Source: Bostrychus sinensis (lineage: Eukaryota > Chordata > Actinopteri > Gobiiformes > Eleotridae). Taken from it: a stretch of 64,000 nt of DNA. This document shows, one piece after another, positions 12,601 to 24,400 of this stretch; positions within the stretch are counted from its first letter, which is position 1; every line of letters begins with the position of its first letter. The notes beneath the pieces were generated by a model. That model did not search any database, was not told the DNA's origin, and saw nothing but the letters and a program-made list of their open reading frames with translations. The stretch covers positions 11,542,492 through 11,606,491 of the forward strand of contig CM036252.1 in the NCBI GenBank assembly GCA_020698575.1, in the 5' to 3' direction. Both the position numbers and the translations under genes were made by a program.

Positions 12601-15600
12601 GTGGTCGGAGGAGCCATAGTCAATGAAAAATTGACTCATGTAAAAGTGCTTTAAGAAACTTAAGAAGCTTGTAAAGCCCAATCCATTATTTTGATTATTA
12701 TGCCAGTAGCGGGGATCGAACCACCAACCTTCAGGTTAGTGGGCAAACGTCTCTGAACCACTACCACCCCAAAACAATGTACAGTGATCCCCTAAACTGT
12801 ACTCTTGTACGCTTCTTTATGAGGTGTGTCAGGGGCTGGGTAGAGGACATTAGCGAGTGTAACAATATTCAGCTGGATGAATGAATGAATGAATGAATGA
12901 ATGAATGAATGTTTTATGTGTGTTTTCCTGTAGTACCAGAAAACTTAAACGTGTATTGAGTCGATGTAAAGTATTGTATGAACACGTAGTAAATATGAAC
13001 GACAAAAAAATCCTACTTTAACAACTTAACTGTGGTGAATAAAACTGACCCCAGATCTGTGTGCTGTCATTTAAAACTAAATGTATAATAATTTCCCCAA
13101 CAAGCAGGCTTTCTCAAGTCTTAAACGCACTTTACACTTTCATCACAAACAACATCAATCTGAAAACAAGTTGTGTTGTTACCAGCTGTGACATGTTGTT
13201 GATGATGACGAGGTAGGACCAGGCGTTTCTGAAGCTGAAGTTGGCCTCGTCGTACACTCCACACAGCTGACAGATCCTACGGAAGATAATCAATACAGCC
13301 ACTAATTAGGCCACTTACTGAGGTTAGTAATGAGCCGGGCTGAGAGAATCTGACACTAAAGCAGAGGAAAAGCACAAACTCACATCGAGAGTCTTATACA
13401 TCCTGCACAAACTTAGATTACAAAGTAGTTATAGCTGGTTTATGTCCACATTAACCATGTTTTATGATGTATGAAGGAAGGTATATTACTCACAGAGCGA
13501 TGACAGTAGTGACAGGTCGGACTACAGTGTACTGCAGAACTCCCAGTTTACACCTGAACAACAGCACTCTGTGAACAGAAACACATTAACACTGCAAATA
13601 CTGAATACAGCACCAGTATACAGTATACAGCATACTGTAAATGTATGAAAATAAATAAGTCATGGGGCACCTATACAAAATAACATAAGCAACAAATCTG
13701 TGTTTCCTGTTTCCTAGGTGAAAAACAAAGGAATATATATCAAAAATATAATGTAAAAGTTCTTTATGAGCACCTCTTACAGCTTCAAAGTTGACAAAAA
13801 TGTTCATCTAATGGTTGAGAATTTACCAAAAAACTAGAACTTATATCTGAACATAAGTCATTCAGTCAGTGTCAAAGGGCACAACCGTGTTTAACTGATG
13901 TGCTTTGGATACTTTAATTCTGTTTCTTTGTATTCTTGCTCTACAGTCTTCCTCAGAAGCATCACATGACTTCTCCCCCTACTGCATGATGGTCTCTGGA
14001 CGTGCTCCTGTAGAGAGCACCACGCTGCGGGGCGAGGTCAACCTGATAGATCTGTCAGACCTGGGAAGATCAGCTGATAAAGACACATCACAGCAGTCGT
14101 ATGTCGCTTCTGTGGAAGACTGTAAAATTGAAACATGTCCAGATAATGAGCTAATATTGTTGGCAGTTATTACATTTAAAAATAATAGAATAAAAATGTG
14201 AACATCAATAATATATTTAAATCTGTAGGTCAATCATTTACCGTATTTTCCAGACTATAAGTCGCTCCGGAGTATAAGTCACACAAGCCAAAAAATGCAT
14301 AATGAAGAAGAAAAAAACATATATAAGTCGCATTTTTTGGGGGAAATTTATTTTACAAAATCCGACACCAAGAACAGACATTTCATGTTGAAAGACAAGT
14401 TATAGTAATAATAGAATAGAGAACAACAGCTGAATAGGTGTGTGGTTTGCTAACGTAACACATTGATGGTTATTCAGCTACATGAAGCATAAACAACGAA
14501 CTGAACAGGTGTCTCGTATGTTAACGTAATATATTAACAGTTATTCACATAACTATAGCATAAAGAACATAATATAACAAGTTCACCAAACTCACCATCT
14601 CACTCCTAATCACTAAATCCTTTAAATTCTTCATCCTCGGTGTCGCTTCTGAACAACTCCGCCAACTCCGGAGGTAGACGAAGCGCCGCTTCCTCCTCTG
14701 CGTGGCTGTCGTCAGACTCAGCATCAGTTCCATTTCCAATTATTCCGCTCTTTCTCAGTTGTCTTTATAGCCTAAGTTGTTAGTGGCAATGTTTACATTT
14801 TAAATTGTCAGTGGTACAGGTGCAGCAGATGCTGGTACACAAGCCTAGAGCGCCCTCTAACCAACACCTGAAATATTTTAATATATAAGTCACACCTGAG
14901 TATACGTCGCACCCCGAGCCAGACTATGAAAAAAAGTGCGACTTATAGTCCGGAAAATACGGTACTAATCCATGTGTGTATTCAATATAGTGTCATTTGG
15001 GACCTTCTTTGCTCTTCTTGAAAAGTTGTCCAAGCGAGCGACCAACCCTTAACTACATTTCTTTGACCCTCAGTGTTAGTTGTCTTTGTGTGTCCTTACT
15101 CTCCCATGGGCCAGGGCGGGCAGCAGCACAGCGGAGGTAGATGGGGCTGCTGCTGTTGCACCTCCAGCATCATCACCAGGCTGGGATACTGGTTACTCAG
15201 GAAGTTCAGCAGGAAAATCAGGAAGTTGTAGATGACGTAGGCCTCGTAACACTCCCGACAGGTGTCCACGTAGATGGCCAGGCTCGGGTACCGCAGGGCC
15301 AGCCACTGGGAGGACAGAAGGGTAGATTTTAGTATTCATTTTATAAACATCTCTCTGTCTTAGTCCAGGTTCAGTCACTTTGAGCAGAACATAGTGTTGT
15401 CTGTTGCTTCCTTTGTTATCGTTTGTGCTAAAAGTATGACTCACGCTGTCCAGACTGTAGATTGGCACCATCCATAGTATCCTGTTATGAGAAAAACAGA
15501 CAGTTATATGTTTAATTTGCAGTATATACTTGATTTATGTCTACATGGGGATGTGGGACAGTACCTGATGATAGGTTTCTGCAGCTCGGGCTGAGTGTAG

Positions 15601-17596
15601 TGGACCATGTGCTGCAGAATCCCCCACAGAGAAATGGGGATGGTCAGGAAAACAAACACACCGGCTATGAACCAGGCTTTACTGTGAGTCCCAACCTACA
15701 AGGAAACAGAAATACAGAAGATACTGGTCATTTTCATTTCTACAGTGTGTTAGCTTAGATTCAGGAGCAGGGCCATGCCTCATCTACATCCAAACCACTC
15801 TTCTCATTTTCCCAGCAGCCCTATTTAAACCTGTGAAATCCATACAGCACTGTTTGTCTCGGTTCTCTCGACCCATTTCCTCTTCATACCTCCATCGTTT
15901 ACTTTCTGCTTTTCAGCCTGCTCTTTAGACATCCTGCATCCAGCATCCCTTCCTTCATCTTATCTCATGCACCCACTAGGACCATGAATAAATATTTCAT
16001 GGTTCTTGCTTGTGAACCATTCTTATTCCCTATATTTGACCGAATACAAAGACACACATTAAACTATTTTTTCATTCAGACTGTAGATGGCACTGTTCCC
16101 CTACCATTCCAGGTACATCACTTCTGAGGACGAATGCAGGAAGCGTCCGAAACATGTAAAGGTACGAAAACACAGTCCTGGTCTGGTTAAAAGGAAATGT
16201 ATAAAATAAACTTTTGTGGAAGACCAAATGGATCTGTTTGGAACAGGTTAAACTACATCTGAAAGTGACTGCAAAGACATTCAACTAATCAGGGAAATGA
16301 AGCAAAGCTGGCTTCATTTGAGATAAAAGTTGTAATTGAGTGAAAATGACCATGTAGGAAAGACATTCTTGACCCCTTTCACTTTAATTTAAAGATATTA
16401 GGGAGGATTTTTTCGACTGCTGACAAACCAGCGACTGTTTGTCCTTTTTTGAATAACGCGCATGAGTCAGGCCCCGCCCTGCACTGTTCCATTCCAAGGA
16501 ACTCCTCCACAGCGACGTGCACGAGCGTTGGAACACGAGTGTTTGTTTACAGCCGGCATCAGCAGAGATTCACCTAAACCTAGACCTGCATTGTTTGTTT
16601 GCGCGACCTTTGACCTAGTTCCCCACACAGACCCAGTCATGCACAGCACAAATATCTGTCCTCCTGCTATTGGTAGCATTAGCAAACTGACGGTTGCTGT
16701 ACAGTTGAAACGTTCAACAGATGAAGAAAAAAGGCATTTTTTCAAGATAAACTTAACGCTACCTGTCCAGCAGAAACTTGACGACCAATGCATCGTCTGA
16801 AGCCCTTTCTGTTCCTACAGCGCACGCCAACGTTGGAAAGAATCGCCAAGAACCACACGGGTTTTATTCTGCTCTTCTACAGTTTTTCTCCTCCTCCTCT
16901 GGTTCACTTCAAAAACAGTTTTCCTTTTGCGACCTCCACAGTTTTCCTCAGCCATTGTGCTCTTCAAAGTCAGGCTGTCCGCGTACGATGAGGCTCGGCT
17001 AACGCCGTGCTATACAAACAAACTGTGTACGCATGCGCAGGCACAAGAACGCGCACGTATCCACGAAACCAGGAAGATGAACGAATGAATGGCGAGTCCG
17101 TGGAACAATGGTTAACGTGCTCATGACGAAAATGATTGGATGAGGTTTTTTAAGTCCCACAGAGTCCACAGTTTATTAATATTATTATTATATTTTCTAA
17201 TACACCAATTTATAAGCCTTATACAGGGCAATGACGGTAGTTTTAATTAATATTGCAAAAAAATGAATTTATAAAGATCCTCCGTAATACCTTTAACTAC
17301 CGCTATTGCCAGTTTTTCAACTTAAACACTAGGATTTACTGATTCTTCCAACCCCTGACAAGAATAAGCGACAGGAAATGAACTAATGTGTTTTTCCCGT
17401 ACAGAAACTACAACTTGAGATTAAAATCTTTGTCTCAGGAAGTGCTGTGTAAACAAAGACAAATTATTATCATCATTACCTTGTCCTTTTGCAGCTCCCA
17501 GATGCAGAGAGGCAGCACGGCCACCAGGAGAAGGACATACAGCACCAGGACTAACGGACGGATCCACCTCCTCCACTGAGAGCAGGAGCAGGGCAT
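6660..17596 (-). CDS. tmem184c: Transmembrane protein 184C
   Basis: Eleven coding exons read on the minus strand: 17480-17596, 15565-15695, 15445-15481, 15100-15305, 13494-13568, 13183-13276, 11575-11687, 11388-11487, 11229-11306, 8422-8515 and 6660-6961. They total 1347 nt, encoding 448 residues, close to the roughly 440 of mammals. All junctions are GT/AG and the frame closes. The protein starts [15 protein letters not shown], matching the family start. A first membrane segment spans about residues 11-33 and a second about 46-70. Family landmarks are [10 protein letters not shown] (86-95), the [13 protein letters not shown] motif from 111, the [10 protein letters not shown] turn near 155-164, and [13 protein letters not shown] in exon 9. 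The cytoplasmic tail is Ser/Ala-rich and ends GDYQ. TMEM184 proteins are seven-pass relatives of the organic solute transporter alpha subunit; the substrate of 184C is not established. Introns 9 and 10 hold large minisatellites. Confidence 0.96.
7135..8110. repeat. 11-bp minisatellite in tmem184c intron 10
   Basis: About 88 degenerate copies of an 11-bp unit, CTGGTTTAGNC on the plus strand (GNCTAAACCAG in the tmem184c transcript), fill most of intron 10. Variant units ending in GAC, CCC, GTC, CCGAG and CTTTG alternate irregularly. A few more copies lie at 8170-8210 and around 9255. The same unit makes the arrays at 51640-53170 and 53605-55182. Confidence 0.92.
8932..9240 (-). mobile_element. 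tRNA-derived SINE
   Basis: On the minus strand this has a tRNA-like head: a B-box-like GGTTCAATCCCTG appears as 'cagggattgaacc' near 9173-9185. The body carries 'gtgtcagtgtgactgtgttt' and the tail contains 'aaagcgactttgagtg'. The same family recurs at 11770-12100, 12440-12600, 12700-12775 and 19905-20095. It sits in tmem184c intron 9. Confidence 0.65.
9510..11015. repeat. 28-bp minisatellite in tmem184c intron 9
   Basis: About 53 nearly perfect head-to-tail copies of a 28-bp unit containing 'gtcttgaatccagttttact' and then 'cggtcttt'. The only common variant is A or G in 'tttActcgg' versus 'tttGctcgg', and the G-type copies are scattered. Homogeneity is much higher than in the neighbouring 11-bp array, which points to recent expansion. 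The array ends in degenerate 'ctcggtcttg' units near 11015-11130. Confidence 0.95.
11770..12100 (-). mobile_element. tRNA-derived SINE, second copy
   Basis: This copy is closely similar to the one at 8932-9240 and in the same orientation: 'cactcaaagtcgctttaca' at the plus-strand start, 'ctcctcagtcaca', and the tRNA-like 'gagattgaacctccaacctt' near 12042. It lies in intron 6 of tmem184c. Confidence 0.62.
12114..12401. mobile_element. hAT-type MITE
   Basis: Termini CAGTGATTCCCAACC and GTTGGGAACCACTG form hAT-like inverted repeats around a 288-bp element. Flanks GGTTAAAC (12106-12113) and GTTTAGAC (12402-12409) match at six of eight bases, a decayed target duplication. It inserted next to the SINE ending near 12100. 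Confidence 0.7.
12440..12600 (+). mobile_element. tRNA-derived SINE head, plus strand
   Basis: An A-box-like TAGCTCAGTCGGTCGAG and a B-box-like AGTTCGATCCCCG are spaced as in a tRNA-derived SINE. The text then continues 'tgcatattgtcgttgtgtc' as in the copy at 19905-20095. A facing partial copy (plus-strand 'gggatcgaaccaccaacctt') lies at about 12700-12775. Confidence 0.6.
12878..12911. repeat. (GAAT)n microsatellite
   Basis: About eight perfect GAAT tetranucleotides in tmem184c intron 6. Confidence 0.85.
13943..14123. repeat. Short repeat unit bounded by an 18-bp inverted repeat
   Basis: The arms ACAGTCTTCCTCAGAAGC (13943-13960) and GCTTCTGTGGAAGACTGT (14106-14123) pair at 17 of 18 positions and enclose about 145 bp that is unusually GC-rich for this intron. 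The interior is open on both strands, but I recognise no protein. It looks like a dispersed repeat fragment rather than an exon. Confidence 0.4.
14241..14962 (-). mobile_element. pogo-like (Tc1/mariner) MITE, copy 1
   Basis: Inverted termini CCGTATTTTCC and GGAAAATACGG are flanked by the dinucleotide TA on both sides (14239-14240, 14963-14964), the Tc1/mariner target duplication. The element is 722 bp and sits in tmem184c intron 4, only 138 bp from the exon 4 donor. It retains the 3' end of a transposase-like ORF (see 14606-14761). It is almost identical to 50151-50864. Confidence 0.88.
14606..14761 (-). pseudogene. Transposase C-terminal remnant of a pogo-like element
   Basis: Inside the MITE, 51 codons read to a stop at 14606. 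They start [11 protein letters not shown], run through an acidic region and end [19 protein letters not shown]-terminal FRKSGI-like motif followed by an acidic 'EEFxGF' tail is what I know from pogo/Tigger-type DDE transposases of fish. The DDE core is absent, so the protein is not functional. The identical frame is present in copy 2 at 50508-50663. Confidence 0.6.
16393..17292. mobile_element. TTAA-flanked MITE in tmem184c intron 1
   Basis: Termini AGATATTAGGGAGGAT and ATCCTCCGTAATACCT form an inverted repeat of about 16 bp with two mismatches, flanked by TTAA at 16389-16392 and 17293-17296. The 900-bp interior is GC-richer than its surroundings and contains fortuitous ORFs of about 110 codons on both strands with no recognised domain. 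piggyBac-type mobilisation is inferred from the TTAA. Confidence 0.62.
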
Positions 17597-18277
17597 GATG
17601 TCTGCTAAAACCTCAACTACAGGTGCATCTTATCCCAGAAATGGACACACACCTGTAGAAAAATGTGCACAAGTTACAAACGCTGTCCTAAAATAACACG
17701 ACCACAATCCGAACTGATGTCTGTGCTAAATGACATCGCATTGAATCTGACATTTGCTCCAATTTAATCCAATAATGAAGTTCCCCCTGAGTTATATTAA
17801 ATCAGCGTCGTAGATTTGATTTTGAATTCAAAGCTTTATTTATGTCCCAGCGGAGCGCACTAATAGGAAGTCATCTGAGGTCTCTTATAAAAGTTAAAAG
17901 TGTTTTTATTGTCCACTCAATGCTGAGCTTCCTGATGTCCTTCAGATGTTTTTTGGCTGCCATTCAAAAAGAGCATCTCACTAAATGGATCTTCAGACAT
18001 TGATCATGACACAAAAAGGTCAAGGCAACGGATGCTCTGTTCTGCATTAGCTAAGAGAATAATTAAATATCTCAAATGACAAATGTTCTAGATAACGGAT
18101 CCTTGCACTAATTGTTGTTTTAAAAATGTTGTTGACTGTTAAAAAGTGTATTTTATCTGGCAACATCATAACAAACTTGTGTCAGTGCGTCAGTCTGCTG
18201 TGTGGTAACTGTAGGGAAACTCTCATACATATCATTCTACAAAATACTACCTTATCTTTTTTAGTTGGATTATCTTT

Positions 18278-19108
18278 TTGAATATAATTTAATTTGTTAA
18301 ATTAGCTGCCTAGCCTTAGCTCTAACCACCATAGACATAAATACATATTAATGTATGGCTGTAGCTAATTATGCTTTAGCTAACTCAATAAATATAACAT
18401 ATAATGAGGGTGACCAGATGTCCCTTTTTAATGGGGACAGCCCCAGTTTTAGGCTCCTTGTCCCATGTCCCAAGACAATAGCTAATAGCTGTAAAAACAG
18501 TATTACAGTATGTCCCAGTTTTCAACAGACCCAGTCCCAGTTGTAAAATCCAAAACTTAATCCCTAGTGTCATGTACTTTAATGACATGACAGAAAATTG
18601 TATGGATTTTGTAGTTTTTTTTTGTTGTCCCTTGGTGAGTTCAAATGCACTGTGATTAAAAAAAAGTGTCCTAGTTTTTGGATCTTTTATTTATTTATTT
18701 TTTTACGGTGCATTAAAACTCACCAAGTGACAAAAAATAAAAATAAAAAACTACAAAATCCATACAATTTTCTGTCATGTCATTAAAGTACATGACACTA
18801 GGGTTTACATTTTGGATTTTAATGGCAATTTATTATGACATGGTAAATATTTTTAGTGACAAAATCATTAGACAAATGTGTTTTAGGTTCCCTATGCTTT
18901 TAGCCTAAAACTGGGACTGCCCTCATTAAAAAGGGACATCTGGTCACCCTCATTATATGTTTATTTATGTGTATATATGTGTATATATGTATATTTATTG
19001 AAGTAGCTAAAGCATAATTACTTACAGCCATACATTAATATGTATTTATGTTTATGGTGGTTAGAGCTAAGGCTAGCCGGCTAATTTAACAAATTAAATT
19101 ATATTCAA
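18278..19108. repeat. Large inverted repeat (fold-back) upstream of tmem184c
   Basis: The left arm (18278 to about 18656) and right arm (about 18704-19108) are reverse complements over almost their whole length. Examples: 'gagggtgaccagatgtccct' (18406 on) against its complement near 18935-18955; 'gtcatgtactttaatgacat' (18569 on) against 'atgtcattaaagtacatgac' (18777 on); and 'ttgaatataatttaatttgt' at the left end against the right end. The loop is only about 50 bp. The right arm carries an insertion of (GTATATAT)n-like sequence near 18970. It could be a fold-back transposon or an inverted duplication of a MITE with its flanks. Confidence 0.85.
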
Positions 19109-19269
19109 TTATTCCTTCCTCCCATAAATCCATCCATGTCCAGTTATTATGCAAAAACCCAAACAGACACCGTTTTAAATACAGTCTTTGATGCAGAAAT
19201 GTGTGTAAAAGAAGAAGAAAACATGGCTGTATGAAGGTTAGGGGCATGTTGTTGATAAAGTCACGGACC

Positions 19270-19575
19270 TTGAGCTGAAGTGGCGGTTGCTGACGGTTGG
19301 CCTGGTTTCTGCCTCGCTCCGGTTTGGTTTCCAGGCAACGCATCCCTCCCTCAGCCGTTAGCGGGCCGTCCGCGTGCCCCTCCGTTCACCACATCCGTAA
19401 CCGTTATCTATCACCCCGGCTAACGTCCGCTCCTCTCCCCGGGGATCGGTAAGCTTCAGGCGGGGAGACGGGGCTGGGGAAGCGGCTGTGGGTGAGTGTG
19501 TTCCCCGGCTGGTCGGTGCTCTCCTGCCCGGGCTGAGGCGCGCCGTGTTTACGCTCTCTCTCACGTCACCGGACC
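19270..19575. promoter_or_regulatory. CpG-rich putative promoter, probably of tmem184c
   Basis: A GC-rich, CpG-dense block stands out in AT-rich DNA about 1.7 kb upstream of the tmem184c start codon. The coding exon 1 of tmem184c is preceded on the minus strand by a pyrimidine tract and AG near 17655 (TTTTTCTACAG), which implies at least one upstream noncoding exon, and this block is the natural place for it. I could not fix the donor site. Confidence 0.55.
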
Positions 19576-19904
19576 GTCCCTGCCCCCTGTCATGGGGTTT
19601 ATGTAATTGGATCAGATAAATATGGATTTATCTGTGTGTGTGTGACATCTGGTTGTTGTTAGAGGGGATTTAGACAGATTTTTGCCACATTCACGTCTAC
19701 AAAAATACCCTTATTATTTAAAATATGTTTACATTTATTTCTTTCTTGTCTAAATTGTTATTTTATTTAACTTCATCGTGTTATACCTGCAATACTTGTA
19801 CACAACCGCTAGATGTCCGTGTTGCTGTAGCTGTATGTTCATCTAAAGTGGATAAAATTATGAATGGATTGTCACCAGCTTTTCCACCAAAGATGCTTGC
19901 AAAA

Positions 19905-20095
19905 AATCAACTTTTACCCACTAACCAGAAGGTCGGCGGTTCGATTCCCGCTACCGGCTTTGCATATTGTCGTTGTGTCCTTGCTTGCCTGTATGAGTGT
20001 GTCAGTGTGACTGTGTTTGGTGTTTGGCTGTGGGTGCAGACTGGCAGCCTCCCCCACATAATGCACCAAATGTAAAGTGACTTTGAGGCTGATGC
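19905..20095 (+). mobile_element. tRNA-derived SINE fragment, plus strand
   Basis: B-box-like GGTTCGATTCCCG at 19937 is followed by 'tgcatattgtcgttgtgtcc', 'tgtgtcagtgtgactgtgtt' and the tail 'aaagtgactttgaggc', as in the other copies of this family in the window. The A-box part is degraded. Confidence 0.6.
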
Positions 20096-20170
20096 TTTAC
20101 TGTTGTTACTTTTTGCAGCATTTAAAACACTGTGCATGTTTTATTACACCTTCTCACAGTTTAACTACAG

Positions 20171-20453
20171 CAGCCATTCCCAAAGTCAAGACTGTTGAGG
20201 CCCCCTTAAACTTCTAAAAAATCCCACACGACCCCCCTCCCTGTAAAACTTCCTTCTCTTCAAAAGACTAAGTCATGTTTTTCTCCATAGATTTCTATAA
20301 AAACCTCACAAAAAACACTGACTGCTTTTAAACTCTTATTTTTAAACAAGTATATAACTAATAAAGCAAGTAATTCATTTCAAACTCAATTTATTTTTAT
20401 GTACTTAACTTAGACAGTCACTGGGGCCCTGTACCCCACTTTGGGAACCATTG
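20171..20453. mobile_element. hAT-type MITE with perfect target duplication
   Basis: Termini CAGCCATTCCCAAAGT and ACTTTGGGAACCATTG flank a 283-bp element. Its 8-bp duplication AACTACAG is perfect at 20163-20170 and 20454-20461. No ORF. Confidence 0.85.
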
Positions 20454-20734
20454 AACTACAGTATCTATGATTATTATAACTATTACTACTATAAGTATCA
20501 GTTTGGATAAAATACATATAATTTTGTGAAATAATATTTTGGCTTCAAATAAAAAAACATTTAAAGTAAATTCAGCTTCCATGCAGCCAACTTTTAGGTC
20601 CTGACCCACCACTTGAGAATCACTGAAAGTTTTTTTTTTTTTTTTTTGGTAAGACACAGGTTCCATTCCAAAATAAAAACAACCTCACAGTAATCAGTCG
20701 CCAATATACCTTTACCTTTCAGCTGAATCCTTTT

Positions 20735-20815
20735 TTGTTAGGGTTTGCCGCCGCAACCCAGTCGCACATTTGGCAGGCTCTTACGCCAGATGCCCTTCCT
20801 GTCATGCTTACGTAA
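20735..20815 (+). repeat. Teleost dispersed repeat fragment
   Basis: The phrase 'cgccagatgcccttcctgtc' is shared with 29345-29400 and 29755-29800 ('agatgcccttcctgacat' followed by 'tttatccaggcttgggac'). It is a repeat common in fish introns; class not determined. Confidence 0.45.
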
Positions 20816-21469
20816 AAGAGTTAACTGTGCAACAAATTTTCCAAAGCAGGCTGGGCTATGACGTGTGTCGATGGAAAAGTTTTCACACAGATGTTTTGTC
20901 GTAAGTTTATTGAATTAATATAAATATCAAATATCATTTAAAATACATTACATTGGATATAAATAAAAGACATATCAACAAATAACACAATAGCACACTT
21001 CATCACATGTGTAGCTCCATCACTGGTTTGTCCTTGATCGTGCTTAGTAAGTTAAGTTAATACTCAAATATTTAAAAAAAAACACATATTAGTTTGGTAT
21101 AAAATATTAACAATTATAACATATATAATAAACATAAACAAAGAATATTAAGGACTGTTTTATGAACAGTTAAATTTAGTTTAAGACGACTGCAGGGGTT
21201 AAATCTGCCAGACCTGGAGGAGATTTATGGATATAGTGGAAGAGGAACATGAAGTTAGTTTGTTGTGAGAGGAGAGGATGCAGAGGAGAGGGTTAGAGGG
21301 GGGCAGAGGATTCACCGTAGCCACCTCTGAAGGAAATATCAAATCAATACAGCGACTGGATCCTAGCTTAGGAAGGCAGAGACTGACCTTTATCATACAA
21401 GTTTTTTTTGCATGCCTCTTGTTTAAATGCGTAATTTAAATCAGTAACAGTGTCTTCTTTCTTCCTCCC
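20816..21469 (-). other. Probable 3' UTR and downstream region of ednra
   Basis: Follows the ednra stop codon in transcript direction. AATAAA-type signals on the minus strand (TTTATT on plus) occur near 20896. No second gene is seen; short ORFs here have no family resemblance. Confidence 0.35.
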
Positions 21470-24400
21470 TCAGTGCTCCTGGTGCTTGTACTGGAGGCTG
21501 GTGGCCCGGTGGTGAGTGGGCAGAGAGCTGCTGGAGATGGAGCTGGAGTCGGAGTAGCACCAGCAGCACAGACACGACTGAGGGGAGACGCAGACAGAGT
21601 CAAAAACATCTCCGCACACCTCGGGTATCCTTACGCTTAGACCATTCACTTTACCTTGAAGCAGTTTTTGAACTTCTTAGACACGAAGTAGAGGATGATG
21701 GGATTGATGCAGGAGTTTATGGTGGCCATGTTGATGCTGAGGTAGTCCATCACCAAAAGGAAGCTGGAAAAAAAACAAAAAAAAGACGTTAGGCATTCAA
21801 TTAAATAAGCCTTTGCCAGATAAGTAACTGTCTGTGGACGTACTTGAGCAGCTCACAGCGGTGGGCGTCGTGCTCCTTGTAGATGGTTTTCTTCAGGAGA
21901 CGACTGAGATGCAGAGGGAACCAGCACAGGGCGAAGATCAGGACCAGACTGAACACGGCTTTAGCCACTTCTCTGCGCTAAAGGACAGAGAGCTCATTTT
22001 TATTTCTGTTAGTATGGAGTCTTACATTTACAAATCTTTAAAAACTCTTGTCTTTAAAGGGGCTATATTCTGCAAAATCAACTTTTCTGAGCTTTTTCCT
22101 ATGTCGTAATGTTCACTCATCAAAAACAAAACCTGTGAGTTGTGTTTTGTTTCATTCACCCCTGTTCGTGTATTCTCTAGCGCCAATTCTCTGAGGCCTC
22201 AAAACGCTCAAAACCCTCGCCCACTTCAGGAAGCACTGACCAATCAACAACAGGCCCTCTACATCCAGTCTGCTCTCATTCATTTATCCAAAAAAACAGT
22301 GTACAGCTCTGTTTCCACTGATTCCTCACAGACCTTTTTCATTTTTTAGTAAAGGCATTATACAAAGCATCATGCTTAACCTCTTAAACCTGAACAGAGC
22401 CCGACGGGGCTCCGCCCCCTTGCGTCCGCTTGTTGGGACCATAGCGGGGAGATACAGCGGCTGACACACACATGTTTGACATCCTCGTGTTCAGACAATT
22501 CATGGCAACAAAACTATCTACTTCAATTTCTATTCAACAGTTGGATTCCACCTGGATTTTCTTTAAATAAAACATGTATATCTTTCCATTACTTTGTTTA
22601 TTTGGCACAAATTTTGCTGCAGTAGACCAAGATATGTGAAATTTTCAATTTATGTTGTTATTTGCTTCACTACAGGAAGGAAAAAGGCTTTTTTGGAGGC
22701 AAATATGTGTTTTTTTTTTCAGGCGGAAATTAGAATAATCCATTTCAACCTCAATTTATGGTCAAACAATATAATTTATTAATATTATTTCTCTTCCACA
22801 GTAATCCCCAAAGTCCACCAATTAATTTGCTACCAAGGTTAGCTATGTACACCTAGTAAATGCTAAGTAAAACCTTAATAAATGTAGATATAGAATTTTC
22901 AGGAAAAAGGCCTCAGAGCTTAACAGGTTAAGAAACTAAACAGCTTTTTTTCTTTGATTATGTACAAAAAAACACAACACTCTGATGCCCTTTTCACACA
23001 CTTCTTTATGGCACCAATAAAACACTTATTAGAAATGTTCTCCTATAGTCGCAAAATGTTAAAAATATACAAAAAACATAATATAGCCCCTTTAAATCCC
23101 TCCTAAATTGCTCTGATTTGTCAGATGGCACTCCTCATGTACAGCAAGGCTTTTTTTTATCTTGTGTATCAGATGAAGTTCACAAACTCAAAAAATATTG
23201 TCACAACAAGGCGATCGTTGCACTCTGTCTTTGAAGTATCAGCAAATGAATGTGAGCCTGCCAAATAAAAGAGCTTTTCATCGCGGCAAAGCTCTGTTTT
23301 TAAACTTGTTCTTCACCTGTTTGAGATGTTCGCTGAGTGAGATCTTCAGGCTGCCCTTCTGATGGAGCATCTCGCACGTCATGAGCGCGTAGAAAAACGC
23401 AGAGCAGGCCAAAGGGACGCAGAAGTAAAACCCAAAATACCACCAGTCCTTTGCATCACGGTAAAACTGAAATCAAACACAAAAGAGATGTGAAAGGATT
23501 TGTCAAAAACATACTTATAATAATAATAATAATCACAGACTTGCCACTTGAACTGCTGAAAAATGGAAGAAATTACTTGGAATAAAATTTGCTGGAGTCC
23601 CATAAAAATTGAATTGAACTGAAGCCACCCACACAATGAATGAATTAAGTTTTACTGAACCTATGACCTTGACCAATAGCAGTGGTTCCCAACTGGTGGG
23701 TCGAGAGAGGGTTGAATATACACTAGTTTCATCGCATTTTTAAGTCTAAATAAGGTTTTAATAATACACAGGGGCGGATCTAGAGGGGTGGCACAGGGGG
23801 GCAGCTGCCACCTCTTGCCGCCCTACCTGGTAAAGGCAGACGTGAAAATACAAATGTTGTCATGGGTCAGACATTTATGATTTTTGAGAATTTTCAAATA
23901 TTTAAGGGATAAACTTCATACAAGAAATGTACTTCAATGGCTCAGAATAAACAATGATACACCTGCTGCTCAGTTTCTGGACAAACATAATGTGTTATAT
24001 GATTTGTCTGAAATATGCAAAATAGCACTTGTATTATTATTATTACTATTATTATTATTATCAGAGTGTAGTGCAAGTTTTTAATCTCTTACAGTATTAA
24101 GTAGCCTGGTATTTCTGCACCATTACAACTGAGAACAGTCCAAGTTTGTAGATATCGGCACATTTTTGTAACATTGTGGAAAGACTGTTGAAAATAAGTG
24201 AATAAAATTAGTGTCTTATGCTCTGTTTTATAAACAACAAAATAGTGCTTTTTTAAATTATCCTAATTTGTTCAAACTTTGGCAGTAGATATCATGAATT
24301 AATCTGTTTGTCACATCTAAATTATCCATTATCCTCCTTGCCTCTTTCTGATTTTTTCTCTAGACCCTCCCTGATAATACAAACTGGTGAAACTTATAAC

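Noticed and set aside
13905..14201. 98-codon ORF in tmem184c intron 4 as a gene
   Set aside because: The open part coincides with a dispersed repeat bounded by inverted ends; no family match.
16462..16800. 112-codon ORF in tmem184c intron 1
   Set aside because: It lies wholly inside a TTAA-flanked MITE, and the opposite strand is equally open.
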